Shown piece by piece: positions 1 through 12,000 of a stretch of 64,000 nt of DNA. This stretch comes from Cynocephalus volans (taxonomy: Eukaryota; Chordata; Mammalia; Dermoptera; Cynocephalidae), in NCBI RefSeq assembly GCF_027409185.1, contig NC_084472.1, positions 89,668,427 through 89,732,426 of the forward strand, in the 5' to 3' direction. The notes beneath the pieces were generated by a model, which searched no databases, was not told the DNA's origin, and worked only from the letters and a program-made list of their open reading frames with translations. The position numbers and the translations under genes were made by a program. Positions within the stretch are counted from its first letter, which is position 1. Each line of letters starts with the position of its first letter.

Positions 1-790
1 AAGAGAAGCTTTCTTAAAATTTCAAGTATTTGTTCAAAAGGTTTATTTAATGAACATCTACTAGTTTTGAAGCCCTGTGTTCAGTGCCAAGGAAGGGAAA
101 AGAAAGATAATGCCTACTCTGGAGAACCTCACACTTCAGTCAGGGAGAAGAGGAAAAGGGAGGAAAAATGAGATGAGATAAGGACTAGGAGCCTTTATCA
201 GAGATACTTGCACAGGGCTGGGGCTTTAGAGGAAGAAAGCAAACATCACCACACTAAACATAATATTTAAAGCGGGAGGAAGATGGATTTAAACACAACA
301 GGCTTGGAAGAAATTGGAGATGATTAATTATTACCTATGGGGGAAAAAAGATCTTTAAAATAATACAGGGAGTAGCGTGGAAATAGAGAAAAGAGAGAAA
401 AAGTTGGCTGCTATAAATGAAACATCTAAAATAGATGTATAGTAAGAGAGTTACTGAAATACATTAGAGGTAAATCCACCACAGACCCACCAATGGCAGC
501 CAGTGTCTCCTGAAATGTAGCTGCTGAGCAAAGAAGTTGCATTCTCAGGAATTCCCTATTATTCACACCATGAATTTCTTCTCCACAACACATTAGGACT
601 GCTGCCAGAGACAACCTGGTGGGAGGCTTGGGGCAGTGTCTATAAGTGTCAGAGCAGAACTGACACAGAGGAAGGAGACTTCAGAAGGGAAGGGAACAAC
701 TGGGATGATTTGAGGCTGAGGGCCGCTCTTGCTCTTTGCTTGTGTGTATCACAGGCTGTCCCGAATATTTAACCTGGCATAAAAAGAGAT
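1..790. other. Flank beyond the ACSL1 poly(A) site
   Basis: Purine-rich on the plus strand. The text 'ccctgtgttcagtgccaagg' near 70-100 may be a remnant of an ancient LINE-like repeat. No gene seen; the 62-codon frame at 426-614 has no features. Confidence 0.5.
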
Positions 791-799
791 GCTTCACTC

Positions 800-2332
800 A
801 CTTGAAATGCAGAAATATTTATTTTGGTTTCCTTCATTGTTTTTGGAAATTCTGTTTTGGTTTATAAAACATACAAATAGCCAACACTTAAAAGCAAACA
901 TTCAAAACCCCAATGTGACAAATTTTTGACTTTTTGTGCAATTAAGAATAATACATATTTGAAGTTAGGCTACCAAACAGTGTTATTACAATGACAATTC
1001 CTTAGTGCAAACCCTGTTGTGCTTGTATAATATATGTACTCTTATTTCCAGAAACAATTGCTTTAAATGTATAAATGACAGCTTAATTCAGTCAAATATG
1101 GCAAAGATTTGCAATAATGTGAAATGCTGTTAATTTCCCAAATTAACTTAAAAAAAAAAATCCCTTGAGAAGTTAATCCCAAGAAATGAGTTTTCCAGAT
1201 TTCTACATCCTAGAATTTTGGCTTGTCAAATACATTTCACAGAAATCAGGTAGCAGTATGATATAAGAACATGTGTTTATTACTGTCCATTTCAATAAGT
1301 ACCCAAGTATACCTACTCCCTTAATATTTTTAAAGACATGCTTTGCCTGAGAGTTTATTTTGGGGAAAAAAGCAAGTTAACTGCATCACAATCTTTTGAT
1401 ATGAAAACCACATTAAAAATCCATTGGCTGTTATTACAAAGAATGAGTGGTTCAGTGAAGATAAAGTGGATAGTTCTTCAGGTGTCACAGTTAGGCATGG
1501 TTGATCCAGGTAATTCTTTCTTGAAGTGCTTGTCTTCACTGTAGGATCTAAGGCAGATTTTTTAATAACCCCTGGGAAGGAACGGAGGGAGGGAATCAGG
1601 TCTGGCGACCAGAGTCTGAGGACATTCTGCTGTGTGTGAGGATCCATTTGCTCTGATGAGTTGCTGCCATTCATGTGAGACTCCGGATCTGCACTGTTCT
1701 AAGTTAGATCTATCCTTCGACTAGATCTATCCTTCAGAAACAGGAATGACAAGGAACTATGGAGAAGAGCATAGTTTCATAACCCTTATGAATCAGAAGG
1801 GCTGTGTGAGTGGGGAAGGGAAGGTGGCAGGGATTAAAAAAAAATCTCTGGTCCTCTTGCACCATTCTCCAGCCGGGACAGTTTTTGTTTTTAAAGGGAC
1901 AGCTTCCCTCCAGTGCACTGTACTCCTCAGAGCAGCAGACAACTGCAGCATTTGCAGCAAGTAGCAGACATCTCAGAAACAGCAAAGTCCTAACTCCTTG
2001 GTTAGAAAAACAGGGAGACAGAAGTTTTAACACCCACCATTTTAACTGAGGAAGTCTCAAATAACTTAGCACATTTGTAGTTTCTCCTTTACAATTTTTA
2101 AGGCTCATTTTGGAAATTGTATATCACCATAAACATGGTCTGCAACATGAGGTGACTGTAAGGCAGTGTTCCATTTCCTCTAATATTCCTATGACAAGAG
2201 CCCGAAATGGACAAGTCAAACGTGAACGTTTCCTTCCCTATGCTTGCTGTCGTCAGAATTACCAACACGAAAGCCATGAGTAGAAGAAGAGATTGTGGAG
2301 GTGTGCTGCTTCTTCTGAGCCTTCTTCTCACA
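800..2332 (-). other. ACSL1: ACSL1 3' UTR (in exon 21)
   Basis: From the stop codon at 2333-2335 the transcript runs leftwards through about 1.5 kb of AT-rich sequence. The length fits the known long 3' UTR of ACSL1. The end at about 790-808 is inferred from an AATAAA signal at 818-823. A 17-bp-period direct repeat of TAGATCTATCCTTC occurs at 1705-1718 and 1722-1735. Several AUUUA-like and U-rich stretches are visible on the transcript strand, but no specific regulatory site was assigned. Confidence 0.8.
818..823 (-). terminator. ACSL1: Canonical poly(A) signal of ACSL1
   Basis: Plus-strand TTTATT reads AATAAA on the transcript strand. It gives a 3' UTR of about 1.5 kb, as expected for ACSL1. 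Cleavage would fall around 790-808. Two other AATAAA hexamers on the same strand (1354-1359 and 1276-1281) could give shorter isoforms. Confidence 0.75.
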
Positions 2333-2473
2333 TTAAACCTTTATGGTGGAATAAAGTTCATCTATCTGTGACCGGAAATAGTTCCGTAGCTCTGGCCTTT
2401 TTGCCTTCATTGTTGGAGTCAGAAGGCCATTGTCAATAGAAAATAATTCTTGGTGTAGGGCAATGCCTTTGAC
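2333..2473 (-). CDS. ACSL1: ACSL1 exon 21, coding part (residues 653-698)
   Basis: Encodes the C-terminus from [11 protein letters not shown] to YSTIKV and the TAA stop. It carries the A10-like segment [10 protein letters not shown], whose lysine (about 675) is expected to contact the adenylate in this superfamily. The acceptor is a clear CAG at 2474-2476, and the reading frame continues exactly from exon 20 (phase 0). Confidence 0.96.
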   Translation of the reverse strand, partial: VKGIALHQELFSIDNGLLTPTMKAKRPELRNYFRSQIDELYSTIKV

Positions 2474-5400
2474 CTGTAACAAACAAGGAGGGAAGAAACA
2501 CATGCAACCTGAGTCCAAGAAGCATGTAAGCCCCTGAAGGGGATAAAGATGATCTAATCCAGCCTCTTACTTCAGCCCAACTGCACTTTCTCAGCAAAGG
2601 ACAGCTATTCCATTCTTAGGATAGAGTTCAGGACCACAGTCTGGCCTCCAGAAAAAGGGAGACCATACCCTTGGCGAAAAAACCCTTCCCCTGTCAAACT
2701 ACTCCATTATTCATTCCTCATGTATTTCTTTAGGTCATCTCATCCTCTTCTGTAATCTACTTGTAAAAAAATCTTCAAGTCAAAAATTTGTTTTACAGGA
2801 ATTCATGCATTTAGATGAAAGTCTTACCTGTTCAAAAGGTTTTAGACCAGAATCCTTTCCAAGTCTCACCATGTCTTCTAGGATAGCTTTTTTGATATCC
2901 TAACAGGGTAAGAAAAATAAGATAGGTCCTCTGTTGGAGGTCCCTGCACATCCGTAGGTGCACTTAATGCAAAGTTAAGAAACAGAAGACAGACTGGACA
3001 GTTCAGAACCTTACCTTATTTCTGCACAATTCCTCAAAGGATCCTTCAAATCCTTTCTTTCGGGCCCAGGGACATAATGTCTCAACATCTGGTACCACAA
3101 TTGCTATGAGAAATGCCTTTAACACAGACAAGTAAGTTATTGTAACATGGCTTGATCCAGATGTGCTAAAATAGTGGCTCTTTATTTGTCAGCATTGTGG
3201 AACCCTGGAAGAGTCCGATAAAAGTTATGGACCCTCTCTTCAGAACACTCTACACTCCTCCCCCCAGGAGTTAACTGAGCCACATTAAGAACTCCTGGCT
3301 CTAAAATATAGATGGCATCAGGAATTTTGCAATTAGTGTTTTAAAAGAACCATTGGAAACCAAAATCTAACAAAATCCTAACTTTTAGTTACTTTTGTGA
3401 ATATTTATTTTTATAAAACAAAGTCAGATAAGCAAACAAGGTCATAGATATCAGATGACTGCTTTAAAAAAAAAGAGAAAAAATTTATACAGATTCAATA
3501 TTATAAAAATATCTAATACTGTATCTTATTCTTTACAATCCAGTAACAAAATTAAATAAAAATCAAAAACATGATAATATTCTAGATCAAAAAATAGATG
3601 CAATCTCAAAGGAAAATAAGTGCATTTTCTTACAAGAAACTATCCTCCTAAAATAATTTTAAAATCTTAAGATTCCCTTTCTCTTCCTTGCCATCATCTC
3701 TCCAATATTTTGGCAAATACACATTTCACTGAAATATTGATTTTGGTTTTCAACTTTTGAGTATTCGTGGTTCACAACCATCATTTGCTTAAAATGATTT
3801 AGGAGGCACATCATAAATAAGCTGGGTATTTACTTCCCTTGGTATACCAGACCACTCTAGGTAAAATGAAAATATGGTAATGAAAGAGAAAAACACTTTT
3901 CTCGGTAGGAAATGCTAAGCAGCAAAAAGCAATAATGCATTAATGATATGCTAGCATGTCAGACTTGAAAGTTGGTTTATACTCATCTCAAACTTTCAAT
4001 TACATTTAAAGCCCCTGAAGTACAAAGCACTAGAAATGCCTATGCAACAGGGTTCACAGCCTAAAAAAACCACATACCTGCAAGCTTTCTCCATGCACAA
4101 ACACCTGAGCAACCAGTTCACTTCGTAGGTAGATATTTTCAATCTTTTCAGGTGCTATGTATTCTCCTTGTGCGAGTTTAAATATGTGCTTCTTCCTGTC
4201 GATAATCTTCAAGGTGCCATTCTGTTTATCAGAGGGAGGGGGCTATGAATGGGCCCTGGTGCGTTTCCACCCAGTGTCAATCACAACACAGTACAAGGTA
4301 TTTGATATACACTGTCATTTAATCCTAATAACATCTCACAGAGGTCAGTAATTAGACCATTTTAGAGAGAGGGAAACTAAGGCTTAGAGACATGAAGTAA
4401 CTGGCCCAAGGCCATTCTGCCAGGCAGAGATAAAGAAGGGATTCCAGAGCCCATTCCACTTCACGGCTTGGCCCCACTGACTGGTCAGCCACCTAGCAGT
4501 GCTTTGCATGCTTCCTGTTTCAGCACACTTCATTCGGTCTCCTATCCGAATTAGGTACACACATATCTGGCTCTGCTGAGTGAGTTCAGTTCCTTGAGAG
4601 CAGGGACACGGACTATCTTTCCGCAGTGCTCTGCACAGAGTAAGGGTTCAGGGAATGTTTACCACACAAAGGCAGAGTGTCCCTCTCCTTCATCATTGCT
4701 TGTGAGGGGTGGTACTCCCGACCCTTTGGGAAGGGTCAGTTAACTTCCTCACATATTAACTGTGGAAATACTAGTGAGCGTCCTTCAACCAGACTGGCCA
4801 AATCCCAGCAGTGCCCACCTCTGGTAATCAAAACCCCAACCTACTTTCAACCTATCCCCACTGAGGGGCCAACCCCAAAAGTCATCCGTTGGGAAGTTTC
4901 TAGGGCTCTCTCATTCCACACCAGTTCTCGTCCATTTTCAAAAGGAGCAAACCGAGGCCAGGGAGGTTACAATATGTGTTCATTAGAGCCAGAGTTAGAA
5001 TTAGAACTGATATTTAATCCCTCTTGAACCTGAAAAGAGGGACTAGATTTATTTCTAAATAGCTTGGGTATCATGAAATATGAATTAATTTGGGGGGCCA
5101 TTTTTCTAATGAAGAAAAATTCCAGAGTAACGAGAACCTTAAATCTACAAAAGTCTGACAATACACATTAATAAAACTTACATTAGCTACTTTAGTGCTT
5201 GCAATTCAACATAGTAATAATTTTAAAAAAGCAGTGGTTGTCACCACAACAAATAAAATCTGGTCGAACCTATGGGTAGGACAGATAAAGCTTCCTGCAC
5301 AAGCCTCTCATTCCTAAGAAGGATTCTGGAATTTCTCTACAGTAAGTGGTTTTGAGACTAAACTCACAGGAGTTGGTCTAATCCATGAAACACCCTACTT

Positions 5401-6006
5401 TTAATAAGATGACAAACCCAAAAAACATGTTCATTCCCAAATTCTTGCCCATCATTAATTCCTGGCAGTCTATCGCAATTTCCCCCAGACCTTGTTTAAC
5501 TAAGTTTTCAACATCAAGGCACAGCATTGATATTATAGAAACATAGTCTTTTTGGATTCCAAATGGGAAGTAGCAACCAGAGTTAATATTAAGCAGAAAA
5601 AAAAAAAGTATTTGCTAATGTTAAAGTGACAATCCTAAACAAGTGGGCTAAGAACATAAGCCTTTCCCCTGCAGAAAATGAAACAGTCAACATTACACCA
5701 CTCAATAAGGACAAGGGAAAGAGAAAATTTAGGGTACACTGGCACATGGCAGCTGTATAGCAGACAGAGTATTTTATTTCCTACAGTGCAACAAAACTCT
5801 TTGTGAACAGGGGAGGCAATGACTTACTGGTAACCATTTTCCAATGTCCCCTGTGTGTAACCAGCCATCTTTATCCAAAGCTTCTGCTGTTTTTGCTGGG
5901 TCCTTCAGGTAGCCCTGAAATACATTTGGCCCTTTCACACACACCTACAGAAAGAAAAAAAGATGATCTGTTAACAGCATTTACTGGGGCTTCTCCAAAG
6001 AAAACT

Positions 6007-6041
<35 letters not shown>

Positions 6042-9000
6042 CGCGCGCGCGTGCGTGCCCCAGCCTTTACCAGAAACCCTGAATTCCATGATCTAGAGGC
6101 AGTTACCAGAGCCCCATCGGGATCTTGCAGGTACCTCCAATGTCCCCACTTCCCTTCCTTAATGACCTCATCTGCAGTCAAAATGCCAGGCTAATGCTTG
6201 CCTTAGGAAAGCCCCACAGGGGATGAAATCACTTTTAAGTAATTAGGGTTCTATCCAGTAGCCAGTAGCTCACTAATAGGTATCCAGGGCAATTAGCAGA
6301 CAGAAGATGTGCCCCAAGGACTTAGGCCACGGGAACATTTGCATGCTCTTGGGCCCAAATCCCTCTCAAGTCTGGCAGAAGGCAGGCAGGCATTTGTGTC
6401 CCTCCTCCCCGCCCCTCGAGAGTTAAACATAAATGCACCTTCAGAAAGAAGCTGCTTGACTCTAGGATCACCAATAAAGTCAGCTCAATAGCTTTACTGA
6501 GCTGCGTCATAATGGACAGCTAGTATAGGAAGTGGCAATGAGGCTAAATGACTAATGGGGTTTTGCTCACCTCACCCTCGCCCTTGGATGCCAGGTAATT
6601 CATATCTTCCACATCAATGAGTTTTATAATATTACAAGGCATTGGCGCACCAACATGGCCTGTACATTAAACAAGAGAATGATCATTCCTAAGGGGACTA
6701 CTACCCTCAGGCCAATTTATTACTATAACAGACAAGCCTCCTCATAATAACAGCCGGTATAAACTTCTGGCTTCCGCACTTATAGCCATCCTCTCCCTGG
6801 TAAAATAATTTAAGAGAGTTTATTTATAGAATAGAGATGAAAATATTCACAAGTCTCTTCAGGACCTGTCCCAAGTTTGATGCTCTGAATACTGTATTTT
6901 TCAAAGTATAAATAATTTGGCTGCTGATTTTAACGGTTCCTACAAATACCCGGAAGCAAGCTTTCTAAAAGCTTTTGCCTGGCTTCTAGATCTGACTGAC
7001 CCCACCCTTTATATGCCATTCCTTTTTAGCCACCCCTCCCACATAGGGACTTCATAATGTCCCTACTCTCTATGAGAAGACAGCATATATGCAGCTTCAG
7101 CAAATCTTGACTATTCTTTCATGCACCACCTGGTTCTGATCAATACAGTCTTTATTTCCTTTAGTAGGGATGAGTGTGTTTTATATTTCAGTTTGGTAAG
7201 GTAGGACGGTGCTTTTTTCCACAGCTAATTGAACTCTCTTGCCAAAGGGTGTTAGGATTGGGTTCTTTCCAAAAAACAAAAACAGATACTAGATGTGTTC
7301 TAAAAGCGTTGCAAATAATTCTTCCTACTTTTTAATAATTTTAGCTTATGGAGATCACTACTCCAAATTCTCTGCTGGTAAGAAAAATAATTCTTCCTTT
7401 GTTTTAATAATTTTAGCTTATAGAGATCACTATTCCAAATTCTCTGGCTGTTAAGGAACCTGCGGTTAAAAATTAAACAAGCTTCAAACTTATTAAGTTG
7501 TATGTGTTAAATATGTACAGCTTTTTGTTTGTCAATTAAACCTCAATAAAGTGGGCTTTATTTTTACAAAAAAAAAAAAAAAATTAAACAAGCACCATGA
7601 AGAAGATTCAAAAACTATCAGTGTCAATCTCAGTAGGATTAGGTTACTAGATAATGCTAATATTTACAATACATCAAATAAGTTAGGGAAGTTTATTTAT
7701 CACAGTATAGAATATACTACCCATGCAGCATAGAGAAAAGCACAGAAGTTTTGCAGTTAGACTTGGGCTGAAATCCTGGTTCAGAAGCATAATGCTGTGT
7801 AACTGCTTATACATTTTTTACATGCTATGTAAGCACTTACATGCTATGTAAGTACTGTTACAGAAGTAACAGTACTTATCTCACAGGGGTGTGGTTGGGA
7901 TTAAAATCACAGAATGTACTTTTTCTTTTGGCAGCTGGCTGATATAGGGATCAAACCTTGGACTTTAGATTTATCAGCACCATGCTCTAACCAACTGAGC
8001 TAATCGGCCAGCCACCATAACGTACAACATAAGCAACCATCATAGAACTTTATCCATGACAGGTGCCCAGTCAATTATTTTTGGGTTTGTCCTCCCCGTT
8101 CCTCCTTTTGAGAAAAAGGACTTGTGTTTATTTCTAACTGTAGTCCCAACACCTAGCAAAGCACATAGTATAAACTTAATAACTATTTGGGAATTAAAAT
8201 TACCAGCAAATAATGAGACCCCAATCAATTACTGGAAAGCTCTGTTGGGCCAGACACTCTGAATCTGGTATAAAGGGCATCCTCTCTCAGATGTTGCCTT
8301 AAAGATGGAGGCAAATCTTTACTCCCACCCAGCTTTACAGCTAGATCCCCCAAATTCCATCACACTTGGCCACTGAAGGCATTTTCCATATAGCTCTCTG
8401 ATTTATAAGATTGTTTGCCCCAACGCCCAATTATTTGAGATATGATACTATTTAAGTTGGTTAATGAATCAACCAATGATTAACCCAATTCCAGTAATTC
8501 CAATAACCCAATTTGAAAAATAAGACTCCTAAAAAGACTCTCCTTCCAATCATACCTGCTGTCCAGTCTCCAGGCACAGTCAAGCAACACCCGGCAGTGC
8601 ACTCCGTCTGTCCATAGCCTTCATAAAACTGGGTCACCAAGAGATGAAATGTTATTAAAGGGGGGGACAGTCACACCTTTGCTGGAAATGAGCAAGTAAT
8701 TAAGTTCCACTAATTCCTGAGTAACGGCTGACTATGGTGAAATGTCTTTTCAAATCTTCTGTTTAGTAAGTTCATTCAATAGTACAACACACTTGCTGAT
8801 AGCATCCACACATCTTCACCCCCACGCCAAACAGCAGCTGTTGTGTTTATTTTCTACTTTCTGCAAGGGAGAACCCACATGACAGGCCACTCCCCACCTA
8901 GGAGCGCATTTGCTTTGTCAGTTTATGGGTGCACCCCACACATGTCCTATCTGTCACCAAGTCTTCCTACCCCCTTTAAAAGAGACTCTCAGCATGGTTT

Positions 9001-12000
9001 GCAGGTGGGTTATCACTCGTGACCCATTCCCATACCTGCATGCCTGACTCTAAAGGTGAATCTTGTGCCTTACTCTAGAGAAAATGGTGGACACACACAC
9101 ATACACCCCTGCCTAGGATAAGTATACATGCTTATTTCTTCAAGCAACCTAGCAATAACATACCTTCCAAATAAAAATAAGACACACACACACACACACA
9201 CTGGAGGGCAAGGAGGATTGGGGAGATATTGGTCAAAGAACACAAAATTTCAGTTAGGAGTAAGTTCAAGTGACCTATTCTACAACATGGTGACTATAGT
9301 TAATAACAGTGTATGGCACAGTTGGAAATTGCTGAGAGAGTAGATTCTAAGTGTTCTCACCACAAAAAATATGAGGCAATGCACATGTTAATTAGCTTGA
9401 TTTAGCCATTCAACAATATGTACATTCATCAATACATCATTTTGTATACTGTAAACATATACAGTTTTTATTTGTCAATTAAAAAAAAGAGATAGACATT
9501 CACAAAAAGAATAAAAATGACTTTTGGTAAAAAAGAGGACTCAGCATTATAAAGTCTGGGATAATCCAGTGATATGAATCTACCTCACCTGACAGCCAAG
9601 GGCTGCTCTCAGAAACGTCAGCACTGTGGCAGACACTGGTGCGGCTCCTGTGATCATCAGCCGGACTCTTCCACCCAGGCTTGACTTGCGAGGTAGGGAG
9701 ACAGGGAGAAAGTGAGCAGTATATATCTGGGAGTCGGTGGGCTCCTCAGTCAAAGATACCTGCAGGAGACCCCTGTCCCTAATCCACCAGCTCCTCTGCA
9801 GGTTGCACCAAACTTACACTGGGGACGATGCACACATATTCATAACAGGAGCACAGGGATTAAGTTTGTTTCTACCCATAACTACCCCATTTCTTTTCAA
9901 CGGGCATGAAGGTAAGCCAGCACCTCTGCTTACAGGTACTTTAGCAAACAAGAGTGTGGTGGATGCGTGGCATCTACCACAATTTTGGCATTTGGGGGAC
10001 ACTATTACACATTCTTTTATCACTCACACTTAAATAAATTACCTCAATAGTGACTTATTCCGGCAAAGCTCAACAAGATGGAGAATCAGAAAGGCTACAG
10101 TACCCTGAATCCTTTTCCTCCTAGATAGCTACCATATTGTTCAGATTTATCTTGGAGACTGAAGTTTACTTAATAGTTTGTCCTTAATTTTTAGACACGT
10201 GTCAGAATGAATAAAAACATGTCATTTCTCTTCCTTACCTTCATAGCTCTCTTTAAAGAAATAAAAAGCCTTGGGAGGAGCGGTAGGAAAAAAAAGTCCT
10301 ATGGAAATTTTGAAACCCAAATTAGTTTTACGAGAAATGGTAGCTGTGAGTCTCCTTGTTACCTGTATTTTGTGGAAGATGAGTTTATCCCACAGGCTGT
10401 TGTTTCTAATGATACCGCTGCGAAGTTCTGCTTCTTTCCTTTTGGAGGCAAAGTCCAACAGCCATCGCTTCAGGGTGGTGTTTGCTTGTCCAAAAATCTA
10501 ATGAGGCAAGAAATAAGGTTTTCATAACTACTAGGATGGCTAGAATCAACAAGTCAGATAGTGACAAGTGCTGATGATGATGTGGTGAAATGAGAACCCT
10601 CATACAGTGATGGTGGAATGTAAAATGGAGCAGCCACTTTAAAAAAGTCTGGCAGTTCCTCCAACAGCTAAGCACAGAGTTATTGTTATGACCCAGGAAT
10701 TCCACTGCTAGGTTTATACCCAGGAGAAATGAAAATACACATCTATACGGCAACTTGCATATGAATGTTCATAGCAGCATTATTCATAACAAAAGGGAAA
10801 AACAACCCAAATGCCCATCGATGAAGGAATGAGTAAATAAAACGTGTTATATCCATACAGTGGAATATCATTTGGCCATTAAAAGGAATGAAGTACTGAC
10901 ATGTGCCGTGTGGATGAACTCTGAAAACATGCTAATGAAAGAAGCCAGTCACAAAAGAACACATATTGATTGTATGATTCCATTGATATCAAAGTCCAGA
11001 ATAGAGAAATCTACACATTTAGAAAGTAGATTAGTATTTGCTTAGGGGTAGAGGAGGACAGAGGGTGGGGGATGATTGCTAAAGAGTAGGTAAAGGGTTT
11101 CTTTTTGAGGTGATAAAATTTTCTAAAATTGACTGTGGCAATGGTTGCAGAACTCTGTGACTATACTAAAAACCTTTGAATTGTACACTTTAAATGGGTA
11201 AATTGTACGCTATGTGAGTTATATCTCAATAAAGCTTTTTGAAAAAAATAAGAAGGTTCTCAGAAATGAGAAGCCCTGCCTCAAAATAAAGAGTAACACT
11301 GCCCAATGGAAATTCATTTTGGAGATCGCCCACGCTGTTCACCAATACCTTCTCACCTTCCCCCGCCTCTTGCCCCAGCTGTGTGGTCCATGTTGTCCTG
11401 GCCACCACAGAGGGGCTGGCATTCTCTCGGTCCCCACCTCAGCTGAGTTGCTTCTCTCAATGAGGCCGAGTAAGCATGATTCTACATATGCATGGAGCGT
11501 TACAATCGATAAAACCATTTCACAGTTATTGTTTTCATGTGATCCACCTAGCAACTTTATGAGACAGACATCAAGGGAGAAGAGGGAACAGTCCACTTTG
11601 CAGGTGAGAAAGCAGAGGCTCAAAGAGTTCATTAAGAGATCAAATAAAATGACCTCCCACCTTACTTATAGTATTTTGTTTTAAGGTTCGCACAGCGTGT
11701 TCACGTGTTTTCTCTCATAACCCTTGCTAACAACTCTGTGAGGGAAATGGACTCTAATATTCCAGATGAGTAAACTGAAGTTCTTGAGATTAAGAGGACT
11801 GTTGATGGCCATACAGATGGTGCAGGACTGAGTCCAGTTCAAACCTAAGCCTCTGACTCAGAGTCCAGCGCTCTGTCCCCCACACTTTGCCGCTTGTAAC
11901 TTACTCGGTCAAACATCCGGTTCAGCAGTCTTGGAACCACAGGAAAGACAGTGGGTTGAAGCACCTTGAGGTCATCCATAAGCAGCCTGATATCTCCTTG

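Larger units (their letters stand above)
4222..5827 (-). other. ACSL1: Intron 17 (1.6 kb)
   Basis: Contains a MIR (about 4285-4480) and an L2 tail (about 4585-4660). The stretch 4680-5820 shows no repeat I can name; an open frame of 116 codons at 4677-5027 has no recognisable protein features. Confidence 0.7.
6660..8555 (-). other. ACSL1: Intron 15 (1.9 kb)
   Basis: Holds a diverged 72-bp tandem duplication (7313-7455), a very short L1 3' end with 15-bp duplications (7468-7593), a MIR with an internal hairpin cluster (7735-7925) and a tRNA-derived SINE (7920-8013). 6660-7310 and 8020-8555 show nothing I recognise. Confidence 0.75.
10498..11904 (-). other. ACSL1: Intron 12 (1.4 kb)
   Basis: About half is an L1 3' end (10522-11250), followed by two MIRs in the same orientation (11465-11645 and 11690-11880). 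Little unique sequence remains. Confidence 0.8.

Noticed and set aside
11214..11684. 156-codon open frame
   Set aside because: It runs across an L1 3' end, a MIR and the spacer between them; no protein family features.
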